Source: Antedon mediterranea (taxonomy: Eukaryota; Echinodermata; Crinoidea; Comatulida; Antedonidae). Taken from it: 64,000 nt of DNA. The stretch spans positions 25,170,501 to 25,234,500 of the forward strand of contig NC_092672.1 in NCBI RefSeq assembly GCF_964355755.1, written 5' to 3'. The position numbers were made by a program, and so were the translations under genes. The notes below the pieces were generated by a model, which worked only from the letters and a program-made list of their open reading frames with translations, was not told the origin of the DNA and made no database searches. Positions 30,915 through 42,002 of the stretch are shown here, piece after piece; within the stretch, counting starts at the first letter, position 1, and every line of letters starts with the position of its first letter.

Positions 30915-31200
30915 GCAGCTGATCCATGTGTTCTGAAAAAAAATATTATATGTTATTTGTTAAAATGTCAAGACATGTTTGGTTCAGTAAATATTAATTT
31001 AACTGCAGCATTGTCAACTGAAGTATTAATTTAAATAGAGGGACTATGCGTACAAAACAAAGGTAACTAAAGTAAAAAGTACATATTTTTTCCTCACTTA
31101 CTTAAAAAAAAAACTGTTTAATACTATAAGAATTAATACAAATGGTTATAGGTTAAATAATATACATACCATTTAAACAGTATCTGTTATATTACTGAAT
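30915..31200 (+). repeat. Direct repeat copy 1 (about 280 bp)
   Basis: The block beginning ATCCATGTGTTCTGAAAAAA and ending TATATTACTGAATTCATT recurs about 455 bases downstream with few differences. It follows the decayed transposon and may be part of its 3' region. Confidence 0.75.
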
Positions 31201-31369
31201 TCATTCCTGTTATTGTGGATGTATAGTAGGAGAACTGTCATTTGATATTCTTATACATTCTGTGCCAAAACCATGGCATCCTTTGTAATACACCTGAATA
31301 GTTCTATGCAAATTACCCTTTTCGTTTAACTTCAATGCCCATCACTTTTGACTGTGACAATATTGATTG

Positions 31370-31680
31370 GAGCACATCCATGTGTTCTGAAAAAAAAATA
31401 TTATATGTTATTTGTTTAAATGCCAAGACATGTTTGGATCAGTAAATATTAATTTAACTGCAGTGTTGTCAACTCAAGTATTTATTTAAATAGAGGGACT
31501 AGGCCTATGCCTACAAACATTTTGACAAAGCTGACTAAAGTAAAAAGTACATATTTTTTCCTCATTACCCTTTAAAAAAAACTGTTTAATACTATAAATA
31601 TTAAAACAAACGGTTTTAGGTTAAATAATATACATACCATTTAAACAGTATCTTTTATATTACTGAATTCATTAATTAAT
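31370..31680 (+). repeat. Direct repeat copy 2
   Basis: Second copy of the 30915-31200 block, with small indels. It is followed by an (ACT)n run and an AGGCCTA-rich host-like stretch (31690-31830). Confidence 0.75.
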
Positions 31681-32766
31681 GGGTGGATATACTAGCCTAG
31701 TAGGCCTACTAACTACTACTACTACTACTACTAGGCCTAGGCTAGCTAGTATACTGGACATCATCGCTGATTTAATCATTATTATTACCCAGTCCACCCC
31801 ATCCAGATATCCATCCTACCTAGGCTAGCCTATGTTAAGTTTTAAAATTTTACATTAATATTATCACCTAAACTAAGCCTAGGCTAATGTATTTTTTTTT
31901 AAATCAAAAATAATCATTATCTTTATATACAAGCCAAGTCGCGTCAACCTGGTAAGTGGACCTGACTACCCACGTCGTGGGGGTAGCCTAGGCCTACTAG
32001 ATGGGGCGATCTTGGCCATGCTGTATACAATTCAAATACGGTTCACGTCAAGCTGAAACCTTATATTAACAATTCTCGTAACAATTGCCTACGAAATAAA
32101 ATAAATCTCAGTTCCTAAAGTGACTAACAACTAATTATATATAAATATCCAAATTTAACCATATTTTTACATTGAATAATTACTAATTTTAAGCATATTT
32201 ACACTCTAAATTTCAACTACTCACCAGGCTTCGAAGAAACACGCTTTCTTTCTCGCCATCCCATAGTAAGATAAAATAACCGCTCATTTAACATTTTCTC
32301 ATGAATATTCATATTTTCGAGTCAAATTTTATGTCATTATCTCAAATATGTTTTATTTTCGTTTCAGTTTATATTTTTAATGTTGTGATTGGTATGGACG
32401 CACCATCTACGCATGTGTGCCACTGTTAAAAAAGTGTTGTTCCAAATAATATTATTATTATTATTATTATTATAGTGCGCCCTCTCTGGTTAGGTTATGG
32501 AAATATTAAGATAAAAACTATAGAGGGGGTATGGCTTTTTGTCAATAACGAAACCACCGTAGAAACATACAATGTATTTCAAAATTATAACTTTTCTATA
32601 TCAATGTAAACACATTACCAGCAACAACACAGTGGATTATACAAAACATAACTCACTAAGTCCATAGGCATACTACATGCAACACTTTATATATTGACTG
32701 TATATGTACAGGTATTCCAAAAGCAGTAAAAATAAAATACATTTTGGGGGACAGGCCTACCTGGCT
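31681..32766. other. Host-like non-coding DNA
   Basis: CpG-poor, rich in AGGCCTA/CTAGGCCTA and (ATT)n, with no gene seen. Contains GCGCCCTCTCTGG near 32480, a phrase common in dispersed invertebrate repeats. Confidence 0.5.
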
Positions 32767-33595
32767 GCGATTTTGTTTTTCGTACATAAGTTGGGGACCC
32801 CTCATGAAACGTCACAAAATAAACATGAATAATTCATCAGTTAATAAAAATGTTCTTGTTCCGTTTGCACCCGAAGCGTATAGCAACAAGAAGTGATTAC
32901 ACAAGTGCGCGCGCGGTACGATTCTAGGCCTATCTACGCTGTGGTTGCGGCGTGCAATTTCATAAAAGAATAACGGCGTTTTGTGTGGATTGTCAAAATA
33001 ATCAGCCTTTAGTTTATGGTGTTTTTAATATAATTTATTACTAAAGAATTACGTGTTAAAAAATGATAGTTTCTATTAATACTACATGTATTAGGCCTAA
33101 TGTTAGTCTCTAAACCCACGGTCTATTCAAGTAGTAGCTGTGTGTGTGTGTGTGTGTGTGTTAGGTATGACACAGTCCGAGTAATACTAATATAAGTCAG
33201 CAAAATTAAACAATAAACATTACACAAAAATACATTTTTTATTCTCGTGGGTCTAATCTTTCCCATCTCATGTGTTCATATACGCGCATTTTTCTTTGAG
33301 TACATATTGTTTGATAATAAAATAGCAGAATTACGATTAGCCTTGACACATTATGCATGCCAGTGGTGTGTGTGTGAAGAAGAGGGCGCGAAGGCAATCA
33401 CGTGAATTGACCTAGAATCCCAGGCCGCGTAATTTTTTCTACTGTAGAAAGAATCGTATCGCTTTAGTTTAATCACTTCTTGTTGCTATACGCTTGGGTG
33501 CACACGGAAAAACAAATTTAACTGATGAATTATTCATGTTTATTTTGTGACGTTTCATGAGGGGTCCCCAAATTATGTACGAAAAAAAAAATCGC
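32767..33595. mobile_element. MITE, Mutator-like (long inverted ends, 9-bp target duplication)
   Basis: Ends GCGATTTTG... and ...AAAATCGC are the tips of inverted repeats of about 130 bases; both contain, in opposite orientation, GGGGACCCCTCATGAAACGT and TATAGCAACAAGAAGTGATT. The element is flanked on both sides by the direct repeat TACCTGGCT (32758-32766 and 33596-33604), a 9-bp target duplication. Long inverted ends, a 9-bp duplication and no transposase fit a non-autonomous Mutator-like element. The interior has a (TG)n run near 33140. Confidence 0.8.
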
Positions 33596-33984
33596 TACCT
33601 GGCTAGCAACTTGCAATACATGCAATTTAGGCCTACCTAGCCTAGACGTGACCTATGCATAAGTAACTAGAAAAGTAATAGAAGAAGATGAAGCAGAAAA
33701 ACAATTTTTTTTTTTACTTACATCATCCAAATGTCTCGTGAGTTTTGATTGTAAAACTCCCGGTGATAATCAGACATTGATAACCTATGTTGAGCAGCCG
33801 AAAACGTACCGTACAATATGGACATTGCATTGGTCGTCGAGAGCACAAACACTACGAGTGTCATCAAATCCATTTCTCTTGCATAGTGATTGTAAACGGA
33901 GAGTCGTACTATAATACATTATACTTGTATGATGTCACCTACCCATGATGATGTCAGCTATATTTAGTACACGTAAGATGCTAA

Positions 33985-34660
33985 AATAATGGCGGTGCAA
34001 TATTATTATACCTACGGTTGCAATCTGGATGCGTTATGAAATACGTCAGATACCCACCGTTTGTTGTAGATGACGTCGATATAAAGACTAATATTCACCC
34101 TAGATGCTATGTTTAATACACACACATACACACACACACATAAAATAATGATGGTGCTATATATTATACCCACGCTTGCAATCTGGATGCGTTATGAAAT
34201 ACGTCAGATACCCACCGTTTGTTGTAGATGACGTCGATATAAAGACTAATATTCACCCTAGATGCTATGTTTAATACACACACATACACACACACACATA
34301 AAATAATGATGGTGCAATATTATACCCACGCTTGCAATCTGGATGCGTTATGAAATACGTCAGATACCCACCGTTTGTTGTAGATGACGTCGATATAAAG
34401 ACTAATATTCACCCTAGATGCTATGTTTAATACACACACATACACACACACACATAAAATAATGATGGTGCAATATTATACCCACGCTTGCAATCTGGAT
34501 GCGTTATGAAATACGTCAGATACCCACCGTTTGTTGTAGATGACGTCGATATAAAGACTAATATTCACCCTAGATGCTATGTTTAATACACACACACATA
34601 AAATAATGATGGTGCAATATTATACCCACCGCGTTTGTTGTGGATTATAATAAAGACTAA
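33985..34660 (+). repeat. Tandem repeat, 156-158-bp unit, about four copies
   Basis: The phrase CAATCTGGATGCGTTATGAA starts at 34021, 34179, 34335 and 34491. Each unit also has GATGACGTCGATATAAAGAC and a (CA)n end. The copies are nearly identical except for the first and the truncated last, so the expansion is recent. GATGACGTCG contains a CRE-like TGACGTC half. Confidence 0.9.
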
Positions 34661-34959
34661 ATAATAGAGTTTAAAATACATTATAATCCGCCAAGAAACA
34701 AACAAAACCTACTATAATAATATCGAAACGTATTCGATAACAGATGCATTACTAGTTCACATGCATACAAAATCGAATCAGGCACGCAAAAGCTCGTATA
34801 CCTTTCAGATACTTTACCTATACGCTCTAGCGAATTATTCGTTTCGCTAAGAATGCATAAAATGGAACTTGACGTTTCCAAAACATCTCAGTCGAATGTC
34901 AGATTTTGCCGAAAAGACATCTAAAAAATAAATAAATAAAAAAATTAAAAAGAATTAAA

Positions 34960-36288
34960 ATGGCAGGAAGAAGAAAAAGAAGGAAACGAGCGAAACGATG
35001 TCAAAAACGAACGAACGACCGTTGTAATTTGTGCAACCTGCCGACCGAATTGCTGCTGTACATTTTCTCCTTCATGGATTACGTGTCTCAGTTAGAGTTG
35101 GCCAACTCGAGTCCCTACATGACCGGATTGTTGGGCGATTTGGAATTGATCGCAACCGAGGCGGCCGTACAACTGTGCAAACGTAAACGTCACGGTACGG
35201 TTGACACGTTTCAAAGCTGCCGACCATCCGCCGGAAGCCTGTTGATGTGCGTGAAGCGAAAGTTTAAGCCGGTTCTCGATTCGCAATCGACTTTGCCGCA
35301 ATTCTACATGTCTAACCTAGTGCTGAAGAATGTGCATTTTAGAGAGGGAACACTGCATCGCATCTTGGAAGAAACGGTGGTCTGCTTGGAGTATTTGGAA
35401 TTGGACTCGTGCACCGGTGTTGTTTTCCACCCGGCTGCCAATCAACTAATCCCGTCGGACAAAATAGGACATTCATCGATACATTGCAAAAACATGAAAG
35501 TGCACTTGGACGACGTTCGCCAAACCCTGGTTCCCGATGGATTTTCTAGCAAATATACCTACTACGTGGTACTGACCGACTGCGACATGACGGAGACGGA
35601 TCAAAATCTGAACTACAGGCTGTTGATCGTGTACGACGGACGCTCCAACGGGGCAGATGTTGGACGTTACTTTAACCTAATCACAGTCTCGTCCGTGTGG
35701 AAAGAAACCGAAGTGTTGAAGGTTCGTCCCTACACACGAAACAAAGAAGACACAGTGTGGATGCAGATGGTCAATCGGACCAGTTTAAATGCGGCCATCG
35801 ACCATTTCGCCGAATCTTCAAAAGAAACCTCTCTAGAACTTTCGTTGGACGGCTACACGGATGACCGAGTCGACATGTCAGTCGGCTTGCGATTGATGAG
35901 CTGGGACTCTTTGACCACTTTGTTTCTGCTAAATTCAATAGTGGACGAAGGTTTTCTTTCTGTTGTCATGTCGGAACATCCGAACCTGAACACGATAACG
36001 ATAAAGAATTGCAAAGGTGATCCGTTCGGTGAGATGGAAACGAGCCCCAACACCGCACTGAGGCATTTGAACCTGATCGAAATGAATATCGACGAGGCAG
36101 GCATGGCTGAATTCATGACACCAATCATCAACGTCGTCAAGTTAACTTTACATAATATGTGTTTCTTCGACGAACGTCTTTTCGCTAAACGATTGTACGA
36201 GACATCCGGCTATCGTTGGCTCGATTGTGAGTATGTCCGCGAGCCAGGCGTATTGGTTCCCATTGAGATGTTTCTTGAAACGGGTTGA
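34960..36288 (+). CDS. F-box protein with leucine-rich C-terminal part
   Basis: A 442-residue protein from ATG 34960. A very basic N-terminus (RRKRRKRAKR, a probable nuclear signal) leads into an F-box at about residues 23-60 (LCNLPTELLLYIFSFMDYVS). The rest shows degenerate leucine-rich spacing (for example LEYLELDSC, LTTLFLLNS, LNTITIKNC, LRHLNLIEM), as in F-box/LRR substrate adaptors. F-box proteins bind Skp1 and bring targets to SCF ubiquitin ligases. Poxviruses and a few other large DNA viruses use them to destroy host factors. CpG content and intact frame resemble the viral genes and not the flanking host-like DNA. It is convergent with the gene at 36440. Confidence 0.75.
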   Translation: MAGRRKRRKRAKRCQKRTNDRCNLCNLPTELLLYIFSFMDYVSQLELANSSPYMTGLLGDLELIATEAAVQLCKRKRHGTVDTFQSCRPSAGSLLMCVKRKFKPVLDSQSTLPQFYMSNLVLKNVHFREGTLHRILEETVVCLEYLELDSCTGVVFHPAANQLIPSDKIGHSSIHCKNMKVHLDDVRQTLVPDGFSSKYTYYVVLTDCDMTETDQNLNYRLLIVYDGRSNGADVGRYFNLITVSSVWKETEVLKVRPYTRNKEDTVWMQMVNRTSLNAAIDHFAESSKETSLELSLDGYTDDRVDMSVGLRLMSWDSLTTLFLLNSIVDEGFLSVVMSEHPNLNTITIKNCKGDPFGEMETSPNTALRHLNLIEMNIDEAGMAEFMTPIINVVKLTLHNMCFFDERLFAKRLYETSGYRWLDCEYVREPGVLVPIEMFLETG

Positions 36289-36439
36289 AGAAATCGATTT
36301 TTTTATATAACAAGTATACATAACATGTGTTTATAATAATAACAAAACAAAAATGTTCTGTAATAAAAATGATATTTATTCGAGAAAAAGAATTATTAAA
36401 AGAAAAAGCAAATGCATTCTATAATTTTTTTTTTTTTTT

Positions 36440-37315
36440 TCAATCATGATGAATTTGAAATATTACAAATGTCTTCATTACATCGTCTTTGTCAGCTTCT
36501 TCTTCACTCTTCTTTAGACGGAATCTTTCGGAAATGCGAATGTCGTCCGGAATATCAGATGTAGTGAATTTAGAATATTCTTGTATGAGCTCCGGTGTCA
36601 TGTGGGGATGTAATTTCTTCATGATAAATTTATATTCCTTTTGCATAGCCATCTGCGTGCCTGCTATAAACGACTTTGGAAGAGGAGAGAGTCCCTGTGG
36701 AACGTAAATGTTCTCTACTACATCCCACAGAGTTTTCGGTAGGAAAGTGTGTTTTCTGGTCATTTCACGTTCCATACCATCCAGTACATTATGATAGAAA
36801 GTTGTCAAGACTTCCCTCTTTCCTGTCTTTGTAAAATCGTAAAACTGTACAATTACGCCTTTGATGTATTGCAACCGAATTCTTTGCAGATACTCGTCCA
36901 ATTCCTCAATGAAATACGTAGGCCTACGTCGACCAGTGTATGCGAATTCTATATTCGCTCCCTGGAGTAGATATGCGATCATCATTTTCAATATCGGTTT
37001 TCCTAACAAGTCCGTGTGTGCTATCGTTGGATGAAAGTCCATACTTTTCGAAATCCGGACATCCGCTTCCCCCGGAATGTACCATTGATGGTCATAATAA
37101 ATTTCGTGAGTGGTATGGTCTGTGTAAACGTCTCGATGTACATCGTAGCCTTTGATCAACAGAATTCGTTTAAATCTCTCTTCAAAGTATTCTGTTCTTT
37201 GAATTCTCAGCTTTTCAGTTACTGATCTTCGCAGCATCATTTCCCGTTTTGTTGTGCTTTTTTTTCTGTTAAAATTTCTCTTTTTATATCTACCATTTCC
37301 CTCGCCCCCCCCCAT
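36440..37315 (-). CDS. Hypothetical basic protein, 291 residues
   Basis: From ATG 37315, though the first 25 residues are Gly/Lys/Arg-rich and the Met at residue 26 (position 37240, MMLRRSVTEKLRIQRTEYFEE) is an equally good start. The body is mixed alpha/beta in look, with many Tyr, His and Arg (HTTHEIYYDHQWYIPGE, GRRRPTYFIEELDEYL). It has no signal peptide or membrane helix. Family not recognised. Upstream is a C-rich run and (GT)n, then host-like DNA. Confidence 0.7.
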   Translation of the reverse strand: MGGGEGNGRYKKRNFNRKKSTTKREMMLRRSVTEKLRIQRTEYFEERFKRILLIKGYDVHRDVYTDHTTHEIYYDHQWYIPGEADVRISKSMDFHPTIAHTDLLGKPILKMMIAYLLQGANIEFAYTGRRRPTYFIEELDEYLQRIRLQYIKGVIVQFYDFTKTGKREVLTTFYHNVLDGMEREMTRKHTFLPKTLWDVVENIYVPQGLSPLPKSFIAGTQMAMQKEYKFIMKKLHPHMTPELIQEYSKFTTSDIPDDIRISERFRLKKSEEEADKDDVMKTFVIFQIHHD

Positions 37316-37504
37316 AATAGCCTAATGTGTGTGTGAGTGTGAGTGTCCAAAGACGCGCGGCGACGTTTAGTTTGTATCCTATTTTACAAAAGAGATATGT
37401 GTCGTGTCACCACAAAAGGAGCTTTGGGTTGAAATTATTTTTTTTTTTTTAAATTATTATTATAATATTAATCTCCATTCTTTAAGCTTTCTAAAAAAAA
37501 ATAA

Positions 37505-37905
37505 TGTAACTTGCTTTATAATTTATTTCAAGGCAATTAAGATATGACCCTATTTCAACCAAGAACTTCCGAATTCAATAGATTACTTCCGAATTCAATA
37601 GATTATCAACAATTAGAAAACAGCCTTTTAAGTTCAGTGGACCATTACATTGGTTTTATTCAATAACCACAACACATTCGCCTTGGATACCATTAGTTAT
37701 TATTACTGAATCTACATGAAATTTTAAACACTTAAACAATGAATACGAGTATAGATTACACTTTAATTTCTTTCAATTTTATTATCATCTTCATATATAA
37801 AATACAACAATTAAAAATTACATAATTATGTTGATTAATGGATTATTTTGAGCACACACAATCTGTTAACATAACTCACTTCTACTCTAGATCATGATTA
37901 GGCCT
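37505..37905 (-). repeat. Inverted-repeat arm B (partner at 20627-20960)
   Basis: Reverse complement of arm A, ending at CTCTAGATCATGATTAGG. Contains a short local duplication (CTTCCGAATTCAATAGATTA twice). It lies directly 3' of the exon-like frame at 37936, so it could be the 3' region of a transposable element present in two orientations. Confidence 0.8.
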
Positions 37906-37935
37906 ATACAAATTCTTACACATTCTTCTTCGTTT

Positions 37936-38085
37936 TCAATAACTATCCTCGCCGTCAGAATCTTCGTCTATCCCCATCATCCAGGCTTTAGAATTAGCAA
38001 GAAGGCTAGCATTTAAAGCGTCAGCTATGACTTTTTCTGATCGTTCATTATCAGAATTTCTGACATTTCTATTAATTATATCAAA
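37936..38085 (-). other. Exon-like ORF (C-terminal end of an unknown gene)
   Basis: A 49-codon open frame ending SKAWMMGIDEDSDGEDSY and a stop, preceded by AG dinucleotides that could be acceptors. An acidic Ser/Asp/Glu end of this type is common in DNA-transposon proteins. It has no ATG at its start and no other exon found, so this is a fragment at best. Confidence 0.3.
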
Positions 38086-39298
38086 CTATTAATTTGAATG
38101 ATGCAAAAGAATTATAGTATAGTTTATTAAAAGATTGTAAATTATAACACTAAAGTAGGACAATAATGTAGTAGCACACTGTAAACCTCGTGCGAACAGC
38201 TTACCAAGGTAGTAAACAATACGTCTACGCACGTTCACAAGTGATTGACCAATCAGAGGACGCGATTAGTCCCTTTTGTTTGGCTGTATTTAAGGCCGAA
38301 GCCTTTATAAAAGTGATTGTGATTGGACTATGATTGCATATTTAAATGTTTATTCATGATATTCTGAAAGATGACGTTACAAGCTATAAAACCATACCAG
38401 TTGTGACAATGTTTGGAAAGGCGGGAACATTCGATTGAAAAATAAGGTAGATGATTTTTGGCCGGCCGTTTACGACTGAAATAGTCAGAATTCCACACAA
38501 AACCTTACAATATTGTCTATAAAAAAACGTCAAAATGTATGTATTTTGGAACAAAATTAAGTTTTAAGGACAAGTAAACTATAATAGTTGAATATGTCGA
38601 ATATGTAAGAAAAAAATAATTATTTTAAATTGACTATTCCAACATTCAAAGCTAATTATAGCAATATTATAGCTTTTGCGACACAAGGCCGGCGGCTCCT
38701 TTAGTTGTGACGCGACCCATATAGACGCGCGCGCGGGGGGGGGGGGAGATGTGGAGAACGCATTAGTAATGCTTAACATCAGTTTCTATAAGAGCAAGAT
38801 GAGAGAGAGAGAGATAGAGAGAGAGAAAAACAAAAACAAAAAAATGTGCTGTATCAAATTTATTTTCTTTTATTAATCCATAAGAAAGTGACAACATTAA
38901 AATAAAAGTGAATTACATACAAAAAGTTTTGCATTTATTTATTTGGAATTACACCTTTAGATCTTTAGCACACTTAGCACAAAGGTGCATCCTTCACAAT
39001 ATAAAATATAACAATTAACAGAAAAGTAAAAAAAGGCAAAAGCAACTATCCTACCCCCCCCCCCCCCCCCTCAATTTACATCGATACATACAGTAGATCA
39101 TTACTTTACACAAATGAATACAAAACAAGATATAGTAAAAGTGTACAAAATAAAATCAACTGATAAACACAGCTTATTACGTAAAAACCCCCAACCTCTC
39201 CTCCCCCCCCCCCTTTTTTTTTTCAATTTACTTAATGTAGCAATGTAGATAACATAGTTGCATTGCAGTTAAAGTTTGGTGCTGTATATATACAATTT
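38086..39298. other. Host-like non-coding DNA with C and T homopolymers
   Basis: No gene supported. Contains (GA)n near 38801, long C runs near 39053 and 39205, and AATAAAA-type signals. The short frames over 38579-38876 are interrupted by simple sequence. Confidence 0.5.
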
Positions 39299-39814
39299 TT
39301 AAATGTCGCATACGCACAAGATTTCTATCGACATCGGCTCATATACTGCCGCGTCTACATTACATCGTTGAAAGCACTCATCCGATACGGGAATAGTTTC
39401 TGGATAACCAAACAGAGCGGGAACGCACCTTCCCACGTTTTCACCTAATGGAAAAAAGCAATGAGAACCAAACAGATCGCATCCATCATTGTCCGGTACG
39501 AGAAGCCATTGATCATCAGCCGATCGGTTTAGGCTACACGTTTCTAAAGAATATTTCATACCGTCCCATCGATCGCATTCATCACAACACGTAACAATAT
39601 GAGTACCGTCTTCGATGATGTCAATGCACGCATATTTTTCGCTCTCTCTAATGCATGCGTCGTGATATAGAAACGGCGATACTCTGTCAACGTACACCGA
39701 TCCAATTAACAAGTCCGGACGTTCATCGATGCACATTACACAACGATGGTGGTAAAGTAGTAGTAGTAGTATGAGTAGTAGTAGTAAAATGTGTTTCAAC
39801 GCCTCTGTATCCAT
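39299..39814 (-). CDS. Cys-rich secreted or surface protein
   Basis: A 171-residue protein from ATG 39814. A long Leu-only hydrophobic segment (about 9-21) acts as signal peptide or anchor. It is followed by an extracellular-type domain with about 16 Cys, many in pairs (CVMC, CCDEC, CFQRC, CVCD). Family not recognised; the spacing does not match any small Cys-rich fold I know. The start overlaps the 3' end of the upstream kelch-like gene by 19 bases, so the two may be co-transcribed. Confidence 0.7.
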   Translation of the reverse strand: MDTEALKHILLLLLILLLLLYHHRCVMCIDERPDLLIGSVYVDRVSPFLYHDACIRESEKYACIDIIEDGTHIVTCCDECDRWDGMKYSLETCSLNRSADDQWLLVPDNDGCDLFGSHCFFPLGENVGRCVPALFGYPETIPVSDECFQRCNVDAAVYEPMSIEILCVCDI

Positions 39815-41949
39815 GCGTCACAATTGGTTCTGATGTAAAGCGATACCAACGAAAACAAAGGCCAATGTCTTGTCTCATTATGTTCTGTAACGGGCATGCA
39901 AACGTGATGAAAATGTTTTGAGAATCCACTTCGTATAGACGCTGATATGACGTGTGACGGAGGACGAGGTCCGGCGTTTTCAAATTTTACGAACCTGTTC
40001 AATTTGGTTGGAGCCATAGAATGCCAAGACCTTGTTGCCGGGTTGTAACCGCCAATCATGCGTGGTATTCCGTCTAATACGTCGTAAATAAAAGGAAACT
40101 TTACGGTTGATCTGACTTTTTGCCTGAACCACGGGCCGTGTTTTTCATTACGTTTAAAAACATGTTCATTGTTGACAACAAAAATGTGTCCACTGTCGTG
40201 TATAAGCGACGTGTTTTTGTCCAAGTGTCGAATGTATGATTTGGCAAAATTATCAACGAAACGAGACGGAAGTATTCTGTTCGGAATGTCAACGTCGGCC
40301 ATCAATTGGCTCGAGATTATTGAAAGCTTAGAAACAACCGTTTTAGGCTCAGCTCTAGTGCACATGACGTTGCCGATAGTGAACAGTTCGATTTCACCGT
40401 TTGACTCGTTTCCTTTGCACCATTTACTCGAGTAATAACGATACGTCGTATTGAAAGCAAACCACTCTTTTCGTATCGTGTCATACACGAATCCATATTT
40501 TTCAGTATCGCATCTACTCATGTCGGTTCCTAGAAAGTCTAACATGTCAGTCGGTGCGCCGGTTTCGAATCTACCACCAACAAACACTAGCAATCTATCC
40601 AGAAAACAAAACATTTGCATTCCACAACGATGCCGGCAAACGAGAGGCATTTCGCCAATTTTAGTCCATTCTGCTATACCGCCCTTGTTCAGGGTTTCTC
40701 TGGTGCACTCGTACACTTGAAAATCTGTTTCAAAGACGGCGTACAGTGTGTTCTTGTTACTCGTGCAACTTAAAACGCCCTTTATTGTTACGTCATGAAA
40801 CAATGGTCGAATGACAAGTATGGTTGTACCTGTGAACGCATGATTCATGTACACGTCACCGGAAGAAAGAACGGTAAAAACAGATGCGTTCGGTGTGTCC
40901 TGACAGGCAAGTTGACGTTCCGGTGGTCGAGCAGACATTTTCAAGAGCGTCTTGATTCTGTCGGTGGTTCGTAAATCATCGACGACGACGTTGTTGTTGT
41001 GTTCGTTCATTCTATACGGCGAGAATACGGACGAGTCGAGAAGAATGCCCATGCTTGTCGCGTTGATCTTGTTGTCGGGCAATGATGCAACCCATACGGT
41101 CACTAACCGATTCACGTCTGCATTGTAACCGCTTTTGCGAGCGTTTCGACTCAGTAATTTGTCAAAGAAACATGGCGGAATCTGAGACATCCACATGGAA
41201 ATCAAATCTGGTTTCTTAACAAACAAATCGTGAATGAGCGGTGCCCAGAAAATCAACGAATCGGCAATGACACTCGATATTGCGTATGCTTTTTCCCGTT
41301 GGATTGTCGCGTGAATCAATTGGAGTACAACTGCAGTTCTAATCGGATCAAAAAACATTACTGTCGCTTCTTTCGAAATTGTTTCAATTGTATCCGTTGA
41401 GATTTTTGGGAATACAATGCCTGTGTTTATGAGCATTTGCTTGATTTTATCCAGAGCAATTGTATTGTTCAAGTACACAGACAGTTTTGTAAACGAAACG
41501 ATGTTTTCAATTGTAAACGGTTCATTTCTTTTGGTAAAGTTGTTTACGGCGTTTGCGTCCAACCATTTCGGTACTTTATACCAAATGTTGCCGCTTACTT
41601 TATCTTTTACAAAATGAAGATTTCTTATCTTATTTTTTGAGTCGTCGTGTTGTACTCTGTACGACGAATCGGTATCACGTTCCAAAAACCCGTCGTCGTA
41701 TACATCACCTGCATGCTGCTGCTGCTCCGGTTGAACTTCAGTCTCCGAATCAATTTCGGGCACGTTATTCGGCGGCCGTTGAAATATTTCATAATTTAAA
41801 GGTGTTACGGTAGCAGATTTTGCTAACGTTGAAGGTCCATCATCATCATCATCTTCATCATCAGATGATATCCACACAGTATCAAGTTTTCTTACTTTCT
41901 TACTGTCTTCGTGACGTTCATTAGAACCGTGCCTGCGTCTGGACGCCAT
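39796..41949 (-). CDS. Kelch-like beta-propeller protein, 717 residues
   Basis: I choose ATG 41949 (MASRRRHGSNERHED). An upstream 19-residue extension overlaps a splice donor of the neighbouring Bcl-2-like gene. Residues 1-110 are acidic and disordered (SSDDEDDDDDGPS, poly-Gln). Residues 110-330 form a helical region. The last 350 residues contain kelch-type strands (FVGGRFETG, then YGFVYDTIRKEWFAF; later MIGGYNPATRSWHSM). Kelch propellers bind protein partners, often for ubiquitin ligases; poxviruses encode them. I see no BTB domain at the N-terminus, so ligase function is uncertain. It is one of the longer intact genes. Confidence 0.7.
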   Translation of the reverse strand: MASRRRHGSNERHEDSKKVRKLDTVWISSDDEDDDDDGPSTLAKSATVTPLNYEIFQRPPNNVPEIDSETEVQPEQQQHAGDVYDDGFLERDTDSSYRVQHDDSKNKIRNLHFVKDKVSGNIWYKVPKWLDANAVNNFTKRNEPFTIENIVSFTKLSVYLNNTIALDKIKQMLINTGIVFPKISTDTIETISKEATVMFFDPIRTAVVLQLIHATIQREKAYAISSVIADSLIFWAPLIHDLFVKKPDLISMWMSQIPPCFFDKLLSRNARKSGYNADVNRLVTVWVASLPDNKINATSMGILLDSSVFSPYRMNEHNNNVVVDDLRTTDRIKTLLKMSARPPERQLACQDTPNASVFTVLSSGDVYMNHAFTGTTILVIRPLFHDVTIKGVLSCTSNKNTLYAVFETDFQVYECTRETLNKGGIAEWTKIGEMPLVCRHRCGMQMFCFLDRLLVFVGGRFETGAPTDMLDFLGTDMSRCDTEKYGFVYDTIRKEWFAFNTTYRYYSSKWCKGNESNGEIELFTIGNVMCTRAEPKTVVSKLSIISSQLMADVDIPNRILPSRFVDNFAKSYIRHLDKNTSLIHDSGHIFVVNNEHVFKRNEKHGPWFRQKVRSTVKFPFIYDVLDGIPRMIGGYNPATRSWHSMAPTKLNRFVKFENAGPRPPSHVISASIRSGFSKHFHHVCMPVTEHNETRHWPLFSLVSLYIRTNCDAWIQRR

Positions 41950-42002
41950 CGCAATACTACAGCAACACGCACGCACACACACAATATGATCGCTAATATT
42001 AC

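Noticed and set aside
34681-34881. 66-codon minus-strand frame before the F-box gene
   Set aside because: Short, no motif, probably promoter or leader DNA of the F-box gene.
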